Positions 34,890 through 43,320 of a stretch of DNA of 64,000 bases are shown piece by piece (position 1 is the stretch's first letter; each line of letters begins with the position of its first letter). This DNA is from Aeromicrobium tamlense (GTDB taxonomy: Bacteria > Actinomycetota > Actinomycetes > Propionibacteriales > Nocardioidaceae), in contig NZ_JACBZN010000001.1 of assembly GCF_013408555.1 (NCBI RefSeq), positions 2,170,001-2,234,000 of the forward strand, read 5' to 3'. A program made the position numbers and the translations under genes. The notes below the pieces were generated by a model, which saw only the letters and a list, made by a program, of their open reading frames with translations, did not search any database and was not told where the DNA came from.

Positions 34890-36560
34890 ATGACGATCCT
34901 GGACGACAACCGGTACGTCGCGCTGGCCCGCCTGGTCCGGCGCCACGGCCGGTCCGACCTGCTCGCCGGAGCCCACCTCGACGAGTTCGACATCGACGAC
35001 GAGACCCCGCTCGGCGACGCCGAGCGCGCGGAGGCCTTCGCCGCCGACCTCGAGCGCATGGGCCCCACGTTCATCAAGCTCGGCCAGCTGCTCTCGACGC
35101 GGTTCGACCTGCTGCCGTCCTCGTACACGACGGCGCTCGAGCGCCTGCAGGACGAGGTCGACCCGATCGACTTCGAGACCGTGCGCGAGGTCGTGGAGAC
35201 CGAGCTCGGGGCCACCATCAAGGAGCGCTTCAGCGACTTCGACCCCGAGCCCCTCGCCGCCGCCTCGCTCGGGCAGGTGCACCGGGCGGTGCTGCGCAAC
35301 GGGCGCGAGGTCGTGGTGAAGGTCCAGCGGCCCCACGTGCGCGAGACGGTGCGCGAGGACATGAAGGTGCTCGGCCGACTCGCCCGCGTGGCCGACAAGC
35401 GCACCGAGGCCGGGCGCAGCTTCGGGTTCGGGCGCCTGCTCGACCAGTTCCGCCGGTCGCTGGCCGGTGAGCTCGACTACCGCCGGGAGGCGCGCAACCT
35501 GGTGACCTTCGGCGAGCTCACGGCGGCCTACGACCTGCTCCTGGTCCCCCAGCCCGTGCCGGCGTACACGACCTCGAAGGTCCTCGTCATGGACTACGTC
35601 GAGGGCCGCAAGGTCACCGACATCGGTCGGCTGGGCCTGGTCGACGTCGACGCGCGGCCCATCGTCGAGCAGCTGTTCAGCGCGTACCTGCACATGATCC
35701 TCGACGCCGGCATCCTGCACGCCGACCCGCACCCCGGCAACCTCCTGCTCACCGACGACGGCCGGCTCGCGCTCCTCGACCTCGGCATGACCGCCTCGGT
35801 GCCCCCGCGGGTCCAGCACGACATCATCAAGCTGCTGCTGGCGATCAGCGACGGCGACGGCGAGGAGGCCGCCTCGATCCTCGCGAGCGCGGGACACCGG
35901 CTCGACGGGTTCGACGCCGCGGCGTTCCGCGACGACGTGGCCCACCTCGTCTCCGAGGCCGTGGCCAGCGGTGCCGACGTCGAGGTCGGTGCCGTGCTGG
36001 TGGACCTCAGCCGGCTGTCCGGCAGCCACGGCCTGCGCCCGCCCGCCGAGATGTCGATGGTCGGCAAGGCGCTGCTCAACCTCGACCGTGCCACCTCGCA
36101 CCTCGACCCCGGCTTCGCTCCCGCCGAGGCGATCCGCGAGAACGTCTCGAGCATCTTCACGGCCGGGCTGACGATGTCGCCGGGCGGGATCGTCGCGGCG
36201 GCGATCGAGTCGCGGACCTTCGCGGCCGAGCTGCCCAAGCGCGCGAACCGCATCATGGACGCGCTCGCCGAGGGCGAGTTCCGGGTCAAGGTCGACGCGG
36301 TCGACGAGGAGCGCCTGCACACCGTGCTCCAGCGCGTCGCGAACCGGCTGACGCTCGGCATCATCATCGCCGCCACGATCCTCGGCGCCGCCCTGACGAT
36401 GCGCGTTCCCTCGGAGTGGACCCTGCTCGGCTACCCCGGCCTGGCGATGCTGCTGTTCCTCTTCGCCGTGTGCGCGGGCGTCGCCCTGGCCGTCTGGATC
36501 GTCATGACCGACCGCAAGGTGGCCCGCACCGAGCATCCGACGGGGCCACCGCGGACCTGA
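34890..36560 (+). CDS. ABC1/UbiB-type atypical kinase
   Basis: A 556-residue protein. Motifs in order: FIKLGQLLSTRFDLLP, AAASLGQVHRAVL (the Ala-rich loop), VVVKVQRP with the ATP Lys, ELDYRREARN, HADPHPGNLLL (catalytic loop), and LALLDLG (metal site). Two membrane helices close the protein. UbiB/ADCK proteins support quinone biosynthesis or lipid handling; in actinomycetes menaquinone is the likely link, but this is inference. Two ATGs are possible (34878, 34890). I chose the second because CATGCT seven bases upstream resembles a -10 and no ribosome binding site is seen. Convergent with the next gene, one base apart. Confidence 0.9.
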   Translation: MTILDDNRYVALARLVRRHGRSDLLAGAHLDEFDIDDETPLGDAERAEAFAADLERMGPTFIKLGQLLSTRFDLLPSSYTTALERLQDEVDPIDFETVREVVETELGATIKERFSDFDPEPLAAASLGQVHRAVLRNGREVVVKVQRPHVRETVREDMKVLGRLARVADKRTEAGRSFGFGRLLDQFRRSLAGELDYRREARNLVTFGELTAAYDLLLVPQPVPAYTTSKVLVMDYVEGRKVTDIGRLGLVDVDARPIVEQLFSAYLHMILDAGILHADPHPGNLLLTDDGRLALLDLGMTASVPPRVQHDIIKLLLAISDGDGEEAASILASAGHRLDGFDAAAFRDDVAHLVSEAVASGADVEVGAVLVDLSRLSGSHGLRPPAEMSMVGKALLNLDRATSHLDPGFAPAEAIRENVSSIFTAGLTMSPGGIVAAAIESRTFAAELPKRANRIMDALAEGEFRVKVDAVDEERLHTVLQRVANRLTLGIIIAATILGAALTMRVPSEWTLLGYPGLAMLLFLFAVCAGVALAVWIVMTDRKVARTEHPTGPPRT

Positions 36561-36561
36561 C

Positions 36562-38244
36562 TCAGGCGTCCACCCGCGGGCGTCGTCGCGCGGCCCGTCG
36601 GATGACCGAGCCGGGCTTGGACGCGAGCAGCGGGTCGAAGTCCTCGGTGATCTCCGTGAGCCGGGACTCGTCCACGAACACCGCACCGTCGCGAACCTCC
36701 TGCACGAGGTCGCGGCCCAGGATCGCGCTCGCCGTGCCCATGCCGCCCCAGATGGTGGCGTTGATGCCGAACAGGAACTCCGTGCTGCCGCCGGCCAGGA
36801 ACAGGCCGGGGACGTGGGTGGTGACGCGCGGGCGGAACGGGCCGAGGTTCTTCATCAGCGGGGCGATGCCGTAGCAGGAGCCGTCGGTCGCGAGGGTGAA
36901 CCGCTCCTGCGTGATCGGCGTCGACGCCTCGCAGAACACCATGCGCTCGCGCAGGTCGGGGATCATCATCGAGGCAGTGTCGAGCACACGCTCCGTGAGC
37001 TCGGCCTTGAGCTGGCGGTACTGCTCGTCGCGGCCGTAGCCCGCGCCCTGCGTCGGGTCCGAGTCCACGTTCCAGAACGCGTGCTCCTTCGGCGCGAAGC
37101 TCACGAGCTCGAGGGTCGAGTAGCCGGGCGGCGCCGAGTGCGTCCCGTGGGGATCCTTCGCGGTCGGGCAGCTGATGCCCACCGGCATCTGCTCGGGACA
37201 GCGGCCCGCGGCCACCTCCCGGTAGTAGCCGTCGACGTCGTGGTTCGGCCACACCCAGGCCAGCGGCGGGGTGTCGCGCTCGCGCAGGTCCACGTCGAGT
37301 GCGACGTAGACCGCGAACATCGGCAGTGTCATCTCGAGGTCGCGCAGGCGCCGCCGCAGCCGACGGGTGAGGTGCTCGTCGCCCACCAGCTCGGCCCACG
37401 TCTTCTTGAAGTCGGCCGCCGACACGACGACCTCCGAGCGGATCTCCTCCCCGCCCACGAGACGGACCCCGGCCGCGCGTCCGTCCTCGATCAGGATCCG
37501 CTCGACCGTGGCCTTGGTGCGGACCCGACCGCCGTGGGTCTGGATGACGTCGGTGAGGTGCGCGCCGATCACCTGGCCACCGCCGCGGGGGTAGTAGGCG
37601 CCGGCCTGGAGGTAGTGGTGCAGCAGGCCACCGTGCATGACGGCGGGCGTGCGGTGCGGGGGCCAGGTGTAGTCGCCGTTCTCCGCGAGGATCACGGCCT
37701 GGGCGTCGGCACTGAGCCCGCAGGCGTCGAGCAGCTTGGTGATCGGCCGGACGCCCCAGCGCAGCAGCGCCCACGGGCGCCGGCGCGGCTCCTCGCCCGC
37801 GGAGATGATGCGCAGGATCCGCACGCAGCGGCGCAGTCCCGCCTCCTCGTCGGGGAACGTCTCGACGAGGCGCTCGAGGTAGGCGTCCCAGCCGGTCGGC
37901 GTCTCGAAGGTGGTGCCGGGCACCATGACCCGGCAGTGGCCGTCGGGGTTCTGACGCAGCCACTCGATCCGCCGGGTGAGGGCGAGGCCCGCGAGCGCGG
38001 TCTGCATGCGGCCACCCGGCTCGCACTCGCCGACGTAGTGGGTGCCGACGTCGAACTCGAACTTGTTGCCCGCGCGGCGGAAGACCTGCGTGCTGCCGCC
38101 GACGACCTGGTTGGCCTCGAGCACCAGCACCCGCTTGCCGTTCGCGGCGAGATACGCGCCGGTCGTCAGGCCGCCGGGGCCCGCCCCCACGATGACGACG
38201 TCCCAGACGGCGGGGTCGGGCGAGGTCGTCGGAGTCTGCGTCAT
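36562..38244 (-). CDS. CrtI/retinol-saturase-like FAD-dependent oxidoreductase
   Basis: A 560-residue flavoprotein. The N-terminal dinucleotide fold is VVIVGAGPGGLTTGAYLAANG with the VLEANQVVGGST extension. YYPRGGGQVIGAHLTDVIQ and VVVSAADFKKTW are mid-protein motifs of the phytoene desaturase/all-trans-retinol saturase family. The C-terminal FAD motif is GLFLAGGSTEFLFGINATI. Substrate is likely a polyene or other lipid, but no carotenoid genes surround it. It follows a TetR gene on the same strand, with the operator-like palindrome 38267-38281 between. Confidence 0.85.
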   Translation of the reverse strand: MTQTPTTSPDPAVWDVVIVGAGPGGLTTGAYLAANGKRVLVLEANQVVGGSTQVFRRAGNKFEFDVGTHYVGECEPGGRMQTALAGLALTRRIEWLRQNPDGHCRVMVPGTTFETPTGWDAYLERLVETFPDEEAGLRRCVRILRIISAGEEPRRRPWALLRWGVRPITKLLDACGLSADAQAVILAENGDYTWPPHRTPAVMHGGLLHHYLQAGAYYPRGGGQVIGAHLTDVIQTHGGRVRTKATVERILIEDGRAAGVRLVGGEEIRSEVVVSAADFKKTWAELVGDEHLTRRLRRRLRDLEMTLPMFAVYVALDVDLRERDTPPLAWVWPNHDVDGYYREVAAGRCPEQMPVGISCPTAKDPHGTHSAPPGYSTLELVSFAPKEHAFWNVDSDPTQGAGYGRDEQYRQLKAELTERVLDTASMMIPDLRERMVFCEASTPITQERFTLATDGSCYGIAPLMKNLGPFRPRVTTHVPGLFLAGGSTEFLFGINATIWGGMGTASAILGRDLVQEVRDGAVFVDESRLTEITEDFDPLLASKPGSVIRRAARRRPRVDA

Positions 38245-38266
38245 GGCGGCCCTTCGGAGAGTGATC

Positions 38267-38281
38267 TGGAGTCTGACTCCA
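38267..38281 (-). promoter_or_regulatory. TetR-type operator/promoter before the oxidoreductase
   Basis: TGGAGT-CAG-ACTCCA on the minus strand, a perfect palindrome, immediately follows TTGACT (38287-38282), which can serve as a -35. A bound TetR protein from the gene directly upstream would block this promoter. Confidence 0.55.
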
Positions 38282-38283
38282 AG

Positions 38284-38937
38284 TCAACCATGCTCGGGCG
38301 CCGCGGCACCCACCAACAGGCCTTCGAGCAGCACGAGTCCCGACTCGATCACGGCCGCCTCGACCCGCTCCGGCGAGAGCTCGAGGGCGTCGCGCCGCAG
38401 GGCCAGGGCGGCGACGCCGTTCCATGCGCCGAAGAGGAAGAAGGAGGCGAGCTCGGGGTCGACCCGCCGGATCGCGCCGGACTCCACCGCGTCGCGGATG
38501 CTCTCCTCGAACTCGCGGCGCAGCTCGCCGAACCGCTCGACGACCTGGACCTCGACGGGAGTCCGCGGCCCGCGCTCCCCCGTCACCATCAGGTACTTCA
38601 CGACGACGGGGTGGTCGAGCACCAGCCGCAGGTAGGCGGCGCCGACACCGGCGAACCGCTCGAGCGGCGAGGTCTCGGCGGCGTACGCCGCACGCAGCGT
38701 CTCGGTGGCGACCGCGACGACCCGTTCGGTCACGGCGGCCAGCAGCCCGTCCTTCGTGCCGAAGTGCACGTAGACCGACGCCGGCGAGACGCCCGCTTGC
38801 GCGGCGACGTCCTCGATCCGGATCTCCTCGGGCGCGCGCTGCGACACGAGCAGCTCGGCCGCGTCGAGCAGCGAGGTGCGCGTGCGCTCGCGCCGACGCG
38901 CGCCACGCGCCGCGGCGGACTTCTCGGCGTCGCTCAC
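38284..38937 (-). CDS. TetR family transcriptional regulator
   Basis: A 217-residue protein. HTH: SLLDAAELLVSQRAPEEIRIEDVAAQAGVSPASVYVHFGTKDGLL, well matched to TetR. A basic N-terminal arm (RGARRRERTRTS) precedes it. The GTG at 38937 lies six bases after TAGGGT on the minus strand, so the mRNA is probably leaderless. It is followed by the CrtI-like oxidoreductase gene and the palindrome it probably binds. Confidence 0.88.
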   Translation of the reverse strand: MSDAEKSAAARGARRRERTRTSLLDAAELLVSQRAPEEIRIEDVAAQAGVSPASVYVHFGTKDGLLAAVTERVVAVATETLRAAYAAETSPLERFAGVGAAYLRLVLDHPVVVKYLMVTGERGPRTPVEVQVVERFGELRREFEESIRDAVESGAIRRVDPELASFFLFGAWNGVAALALRRDALELSPERVEAAVIESGLVLLEGLLVGAAAPEHG

Positions 38938-38967
38938 GGCCCCACCCTAGGGGCGGCGACGCCCGGG

Positions 38968-39717
38968 TCAGCCGAGCGCGCGGCGGGTGGCCTCGTCGGC
39001 GGGGTAGAACGCCTCGATCGCGAGCTCGGAGAGCGTCACCTCGCGGGGCGTCCCGAAGACCGTGGTGGTCGAGATGAACGAGAGCACCCCGGCCTCGGTG
39101 CGCAGCTGGAACGGCACGACGAGCGCGGGCGAGGTGACCGGCTCGATGCCGCCGGCCACGACCTCGTCGTGCAGCTCTGCGAGGAACGAGTCACCGGTGC
39201 TCGTGTGCTCGCGGTGCAGCCGCTCGGCCAGGTGCGCGCGCCACTCGTCGAGGTTCGCGATGCGGGGTGCGAGCCCTCGCGGGTGGATCGACAGGCGGAT
39301 CACGTTGACCGGCGGCTCCAGCAGCTCGGCGCCGACGCCCGCCAGCAGTCCGTACGCCGCCTCGTTCGCGGCGACGAGGTCCCAGCGGCGGTCCACCACG
39401 AGGGCCGGATAGGGGTGGTGGGCCGCGAGGATCGCCTCCAGCGCGCGGTTCGCCTCGGCCATCGGCGGATCGGCCAGGCCGTGCTCGGGGTGCGCGGGCG
39501 CGTGCCCGGCGGCGAGCAGCACCTGGTTCTGCTCGCGCAACGGCACGTCCAGCTGGGTGCACAGGCGCAGCACCATCGAGCTCGTGGGACGACTGCGTCC
39601 CGTCTCGATCCAGCTCAGGTGTCGCGTGGACACGTCGGCCCGGTTGGCCAGGTCCAGCTGGGAGAGGTGGCGGCGCTGGCGCCACTCGCGGATCAGGGTG
39701 CCGGCGGTTGCGCTCAC
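38968..39717 (-). CDS. XRE regulator with MmyB-like ligand domain
   Basis: A 249-residue protein from the GTG at 39717. The N-terminal HTH (LIREWRQRRHLSQLDLANRADVSTRHLSWIETGRSRP) is of the XRE type; the C-terminal ~160 residues (PYPALVVDRRWDLVAANEAA, then LSIHPRGLAPRIANLDEW) match the MmyB-like PAS-type ligand-binding domain. TAGGTT lies seven bases before the GTG, suiting a leaderless transcript; another GTG at 39735 would overlap that box. It is divergent from the DUF1330 gene, which it may control via 39753-39769. Confidence 0.88.
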   Translation of the reverse strand: MSATAGTLIREWRQRRHLSQLDLANRADVSTRHLSWIETGRSRPTSSMVLRLCTQLDVPLREQNQVLLAAGHAPAHPEHGLADPPMAEANRALEAILAAHHPYPALVVDRRWDLVAANEAAYGLLAGVGAELLEPPVNVIRLSIHPRGLAPRIANLDEWRAHLAERLHREHTSTGDSFLAELHDEVVAGGIEPVTSPALVVPFQLRTEAGVLSFISTTTVFGTPREVTLSELAIEAFYPADEATRRALG

Positions 39718-39752
39718 GATCGTCAACCTAGCCACGCGAGGGCATGGTGACC

Positions 39753-39769
39753 ATGACCTCGGAGGTCAT
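39753..39769. promoter_or_regulatory. Palindrome between the divergent XRE and DUF1330 genes
   Basis: ATGACCTC-G-GAGGTCAT, perfect eight-base arms with a one-base centre. It sits 36 bases upstream of the XRE start and about 60 upstream of the DUF1330 start, over the expected -35 of the XRE promoter, which suits autoregulation. Confidence 0.5.
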
Positions 39770-39829
39770 CGACCATCAAGCGTGCTCGGGGTGTGATCGA
39801 GCCATCCACCCCGACGAACGGAGCACCTC

Positions 39830-40174
39830 ATGACCACCACGACCAAGGCCTACGCCCTCGCCTACCTCCGCGAGGTCGACCTCGGACCCGAGATCGTCGA
39901 GTACATCGAGCGGATCGACGCGACGCTGGAGCCCTACGACGGCCGCTTCCTCGTGCACGGCGGTCAGCTCACCGGCATCGAGGGGCCCTGGGACGGCGAC
40001 CTCGTGATCATCGAGTTCCCGAGCGCCGACGCGGCCCGCGCCTGGTACGACTCGGACGCCTACCGGGCGATCCTCGCGCTGCGCACCGAGCACTCGAACT
40101 CGATGACCTGCATCGTCGAGGGGGTGCCCGACGGCTACCGCGCCGTCGACAAGATCGCGTCGCTGCAGGCCTAG
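39830..40174 (+). CDS. DUF1330 domain protein
   Basis: A 114-residue ferredoxin-fold protein: VDLGPEIVEYIERIDATLEPYDGRFLVHGGQ, then WDGDLVIIEFPSADAARAWYDSDAYRAI, and NSMTCIVEGV are the DUF1330 landmarks. The family resembles small dimeric alpha/beta-barrel proteins, but its function is not established. The ATG is preceded by ACGGAG. Divergent from the XRE/MmyB regulator, which probably regulates it. Confidence 0.88.
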   Translation: MTTTTKAYALAYLREVDLGPEIVEYIERIDATLEPYDGRFLVHGGQLTGIEGPWDGDLVIIEFPSADAARAWYDSDAYRAILALRTEHSNSMTCIVEGVPDGYRAVDKIASLQA

Positions 40175-40188
40175 GAAGGACTCGCGTG

Positions 40189-40222
40189 CCCACCTCCGCG
40201 ATCGCCGGTAGCGTGAGGTGGG
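40189..40222 (+). promoter_or_regulatory. Inverted repeat and -10 box upstream of ald
   Basis: CCCACCTC (40189-40196) and GAGGTGGG (40215-40222) flank an 18-base spacer that ends in TAGCGT (40209-40214), a TANNNT -10. A repressor bound to both arms would straddle the promoter. An Lrp/AldR-type regulator is known for ald in actinomycetes, but none is encoded here. Confidence 0.4.
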
Positions 40223-40245
40223 TCACACGAGGAGAGGCAAAGGCC

Positions 40246-41376
40246 GTGAGGATCGGTGTCCCGCAGGAGATCAAGAACCACGAGTACCGTGTCGCGATCA
40301 CGCCTCTTGGCGTACGCGAGCTGACCAGTCGCGGACACGAGGTGCACATCCAGACCGGCGCGGGGGTCGGCTCGTCGATCAGCGACGAGGACTACGTCGC
40401 CGCGGGCGCCACGATCGTCGGCGAGGCGGAGGCCGCGTGGGGCACCGACGGCGGGATGGATCTGGTGCTGAAGGTGAAGGAGCCCGTCGAGGCGGAGTAC
40501 CACCGGATGCGCGAGGGACAGCTGCTGTTCACGTACCTGCACCTCGCGGCCGACCGCCCACTGACCGAGGAGCTGCTCACGCGGAAGATCACCGGTGTCG
40601 CCTACGAGACGGTCACCGGCGCCACCGGCGGGCTGCCGCTGCTGTACCCGATGAGCGAGGTCGCGGGCTGCCTCGCTCCGCAGGTCGGGGCGCACGCACT
40701 GATGAAGGCGCAGGGCGGTCGCGGCGTGCTGCTCGGCGGGGTGGGCGGCGTCGCGAACGCGAAGGTCGTCATCATCGGAGCCGGCGTCTCGGGGCAGAAC
40801 GCGGCCAACATCGCGCTCGGCATGGGCGCCGACGTGACGCTGCTCGACACCGACCTCGACAAGCTGCGGATGAGCTTCTGGCGGTACGACAACCGCGTCC
40901 ACGGACTGGCCTCATCGATGCTGGCGATCGAGCAGCAGGTGCTCCAGGCCGACCTCGTGATCGGGGCCGTGCTGCTGCCGGGCGCCGCCGCGCCGAAGCT
41001 GGTGACCAACGAGCTGGTCTCGCGGATGAAGCCCGGATCCGTCCTGGTGGACATCGCGATCGACCAGGGCGGCTGCTTCGAGGACTCGCACGCCACCACC
41101 CACGACGACCCGACCTTCACCGTGCACGGCTCGACGTTCTACTGCGTCGCCAACATGCCCGGCGCGGTCCCGAACACCTCCACCTACGCGCTGACGAACG
41201 CGACCCTCCCCTACGTGATCGCGCTCGCCGAGCACGGCTGGGTGGACGCGATGCGGGCCGACGCCGGACTCGCGCAGGGCCTCAACACGCACGCCGGCGA
41301 GGTCACCCACGCCGGCGTCGCGGCGGGCGTCGGGCTCGATTCGGTCGAGGTTGAGTCGGTGCTCGCCTCCGCCTGA
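40246..41376 (+). CDS. ald: Alanine dehydrogenase
   Basis: A 376-residue enzyme, the family length. It begins RIGVPQEIKNHEYRVAITPLG. Substrate-site motifs VLKVKEP and YLHLAADRP are present, as is the NAD-binding segment VIIGAGVSGQNAANIALGMGADV. The C-terminal half holds NMPGAVPNTSTYALTNATLPY, diagnostic for alanine dehydrogenase. It interconverts L-alanine and pyruvate with NAD(H) and ammonia. The GTG at 40246 is preceded by GGAGAGG at eight bases. A single-gene transcript is likely. Confidence 0.96.
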   Translation: MRIGVPQEIKNHEYRVAITPLGVRELTSRGHEVHIQTGAGVGSSISDEDYVAAGATIVGEAEAAWGTDGGMDLVLKVKEPVEAEYHRMREGQLLFTYLHLAADRPLTEELLTRKITGVAYETVTGATGGLPLLYPMSEVAGCLAPQVGAHALMKAQGGRGVLLGGVGGVANAKVVIIGAGVSGQNAANIALGMGADVTLLDTDLDKLRMSFWRYDNRVHGLASSMLAIEQQVLQADLVIGAVLLPGAAAPKLVTNELVSRMKPGSVLVDIAIDQGGCFEDSHATTHDDPTFTVHGSTFYCVANMPGAVPNTSTYALTNATLPYVIALAEHGWVDAMRADAGLAQGLNTHAGEVTHAGVAAGVGLDSVEVESVLASA

Positions 41377-41411
41377 CGCGTCGCGCGGGCGCGAGCGGGT
41401 ACGTCCCTCAC

Positions 41412-41624
41412 ATGAGCGACTCGACCCTCTACGCCGCCCTCGCCGCGACCCTCATCGCCACCGGCTGGCTGCTGCCGATGGGCGTCATCCGGACGATGGC
41501 CACGCACGAGGTCGACCGCACCCCCGGCATGCGGAACCTCGCGCGGATCTCGCTCGCCCTCGGCTGCATCTCAGCGATCGCCTGCCTCGTCATCGCGATC
41601 GTGATCCTCGGTCGCGCCGGCTGA
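41412..41624 (+). CDS. Small two-helix membrane protein
   Basis: A 70-residue protein with two hydrophobic helices (YAALAATLIATGWLLPMGVI; LALGCISAIACLVIAIVIL) joined by a polar loop. No family recognised. TACGTC ends six bases before the ATG, possibly a leaderless promoter. It is on the same strand as ald (36 bases downstream). Confidence 0.55.
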   Translation: MSDSTLYAALAATLIATGWLLPMGVIRTMATHEVDRTPGMRNLARISLALGCISAIACLVIAIVILGRAG

Positions 41625-41638
41625 GTCATGATGGTCCG

Positions 41639-42052
41639 GTGCCTGACACCACGGAAAGCGCTGTAGCCCGACAGCGCGCGAGGTCGATCCGCTTCGACAT
41701 CGCACGCGCCGACGATGGCGGCCGCAACGGCCGCCAGCTGCTCGTCTTCGTCGACGACGTCGAGATGACGTCAGAGGGCGCGGGGATGGGCATCGACCCA
41801 CGCGAGCTGCTGGTCCGTCGCAACCGACTGATCGCCTCGAACGTGCCACACCGCATTCCGATCGCCCGCTGCTCGTGCGGCGAGTACGGCTGCGGCTCGA
41901 CCGACGTGACGATCGTCCGCGACGGGGAGGTCGTTCACTGGGACTGGCACGTCGAAGTGCCGGTTCCGCACGGGATCACCTTCGACGCCGAGACGTATGA
42001 CCGGGAGGTCGCGCGGATCGGCGCTCAAGACCCCGCGGTGGTCGCAGACTGA
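41639..42052 (+). CDS. Unknown protein with a Cys-rich CxCGxxxCG motif
   Basis: A 137-residue protein from the GTG at 41639. Centre: IPIARCSCGEYGCGSTDVTI, three cysteines that could bind zinc, followed by VVHWDWHVEVP, rich in Trp and His. The rest is acidic. I do not recognise a named family. The last 28 bases overlap the convergent XRE-cupin gene. The codon pattern and GC are like the neighbours. Confidence 0.6.
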   Translation: MPDTTESAVARQRARSIRFDIARADDGGRNGRQLLVFVDDVEMTSEGAGMGIDPRELLVRRNRLIASNVPHRIPIARCSCGEYGCGSTDVTIVRDGEVVHWDWHVEVPVPHGITFDAETYDREVARIGAQDPAVVAD

Positions 42053-42636
42053 TCGCGGAGTCGCTTCGGCGCGACCCTCAGGTGGGCCCGCTCGCCCTGC
42101 TTGCCGACGAGGCTGAGGAACTCGACGGGGCCGGCGCTCGTCGCGCCGAACCAGTGCGGGGTGCGGGTGTCGAACTCGACGGCCTCGCCCGGCTTGAGGA
42201 CGATGTCGTGCTCGCCCAGCACGAGCCGCAGCCGACCGTCGAGGACGAAGGCCCAGTCGTAGCCCTCGTGCGTGCGCAGCTCGGGCTCGTCGTCGTCGCG
42301 ACCGGCCGGCAGCACGAACTTGTAGGCCTGGATGCCGCCCGGGCGGCGGCTCAGCGGCACGATCGTCCGCCCGTCCTTCGTCGCGAGAGGCTTCAGGGTG
42401 ACGCGCGGATCGCCGGTCGGCGGGGCGTCGACGAGCTCGTCGAGCGTGACGCCGTGCGACTTCGCGAGCGGGAGGAGCTGCTCGAGCGTGGGACGGCGCA
42501 GTCCCGCCTCGAGACGCGAGAGGGTGCTGGTCGAGATGCCGGTCTCGGCGGACAGCTCGCTCAGCGTGACGTCGCGCCGCTGGCGCAGCTCCTTGAGCCG
42601 AGGGCCGACGGCATCGAGCGTGCGATCGAGATCCAT
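42025..42636 (-). CDS. XRE-cupin transcriptional regulator
   Basis: A 203-residue protein. HTH: LKELRQRRDVTLSELSAETGISTSTLSRLEAGLRRP. The C-terminal cupin spans residues 115-190 with ELRTHEGYDWAFVLDGRLRLVLGEH and the second motif HDIVLKPGEAVEFDTRTPHWFG. Such regulators bind a small ligand in the cupin and often autoregulate. The ATG at 42636 lies nine bases after a perfect palindrome, a probable operator. Divergent from the methyltransferase gene. Confidence 0.9.
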   Translation of the reverse strand: MDLDRTLDAVGPRLKELRQRRDVTLSELSAETGISTSTLSRLEAGLRRPTLEQLLPLAKSHGVTLDELVDAPPTGDPRVTLKPLATKDGRTIVPLSRRPGGIQAYKFVLPAGRDDDEPELRTHEGYDWAFVLDGRLRLVLGEHDIVLKPGEAVEFDTRTPHWFGATSAGPVEFLSLVGKQGERAHLRVAPKRLRDQSATTAGS

Positions 42637-42645
42637 GCGTCGAGT

Positions 42646-42659
42646 TTGCCATTTGGCAA
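42646..42659. promoter_or_regulatory. Palindrome before the XRE-cupin gene
   Basis: TTGCCA-TT-TGGCAA, perfect six-base arms, between the divergent XRE-cupin and methyltransferase genes. It could control both. Confidence 0.5.
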
Positions 42660-42701
42660 CAAGACTTGCTGAAACGCGCACGTGCGCATCATGGTCGATG
42701 C

Positions 42702-43307
42702 ATGGAGCACACCTTCGACGACCACTACTGGAACGACATCTGGACGGGCGACCGCGCCGTCGCGATGAGCACGAGCGAGCCGAACCCCCACCTGCAGCGC
42801 GTGACGCGCGACCTCGAGCCCGGGACGGCGCTCGACGCGGGGTGCGGCGCCGGAGCCGAGGCGATCTGGCTGGCGAGCCGAGGCTGGACCGTGACGGCTG
42901 CCGACATCTCCCCAGCAGCACTCGCCTTCGGGCAGGAGCGCGCGGTGGCCGCCGGACTTGCCGGGCAGGTGGAGTGGCTGAGCGCCGACCTCTCCACGTG
43001 GGACCCCGGCACCACGTACGACCTCGTCACCACGCACTACGCCCACCCGGCAATGCCGCAGCTGGAGTTCTACGACCGCCTCGCCGAGTGGGTCGCGCCC
43101 GGCGGCACGCTGCTCATCGTGGGACACCTCCACGGCCACGACTCCCCGGACGAGGCCTCCGCGACGGCCGCGAACATCACCGCCCGCTTCGACTCACCCG
43201 GTTGGGAGATCGTGACGGCCGAGGAGTCGCAGCGCATCGTCGACGGCCCTGGCGGCCACGCGACCGTGCTGCACGACGTCGTGGTCCGTGCGGTTCGCCC
43301 GGCGTGA
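42702..43307 (+). CDS. Class I SAM-dependent methyltransferase
   Basis: A 201-residue protein, with the SAM motif TALDAGCGAGAEAIWLASRGW at about residues 42-62, the acidic motif VTAADISPAAL, and YDLVTTHYAHPA at motif IV. It resembles small-molecule (tellurite/thiol type) methyltransferases in its short size, but the substrate cannot be assigned. Divergent from the XRE-cupin regulator and convergent with the glutamate dehydrogenase gene. Confidence 0.85.
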   Translation: MEHTFDDHYWNDIWTGDRAVAMSTSEPNPHLQRVTRDLEPGTALDAGCGAGAEAIWLASRGWTVTAADISPAALAFGQERAVAAGLAGQVEWLSADLSTWDPGTTYDLVTTHYAHPAMPQLEFYDRLAEWVAPGGTLLIVGHLHGHDSPDEASATAANITARFDSPGWEIVTAEESQRIVDGPGGHATVLHDVVVRAVRPA

Positions 43308-43320
43308 CGCCGAGTGATGC

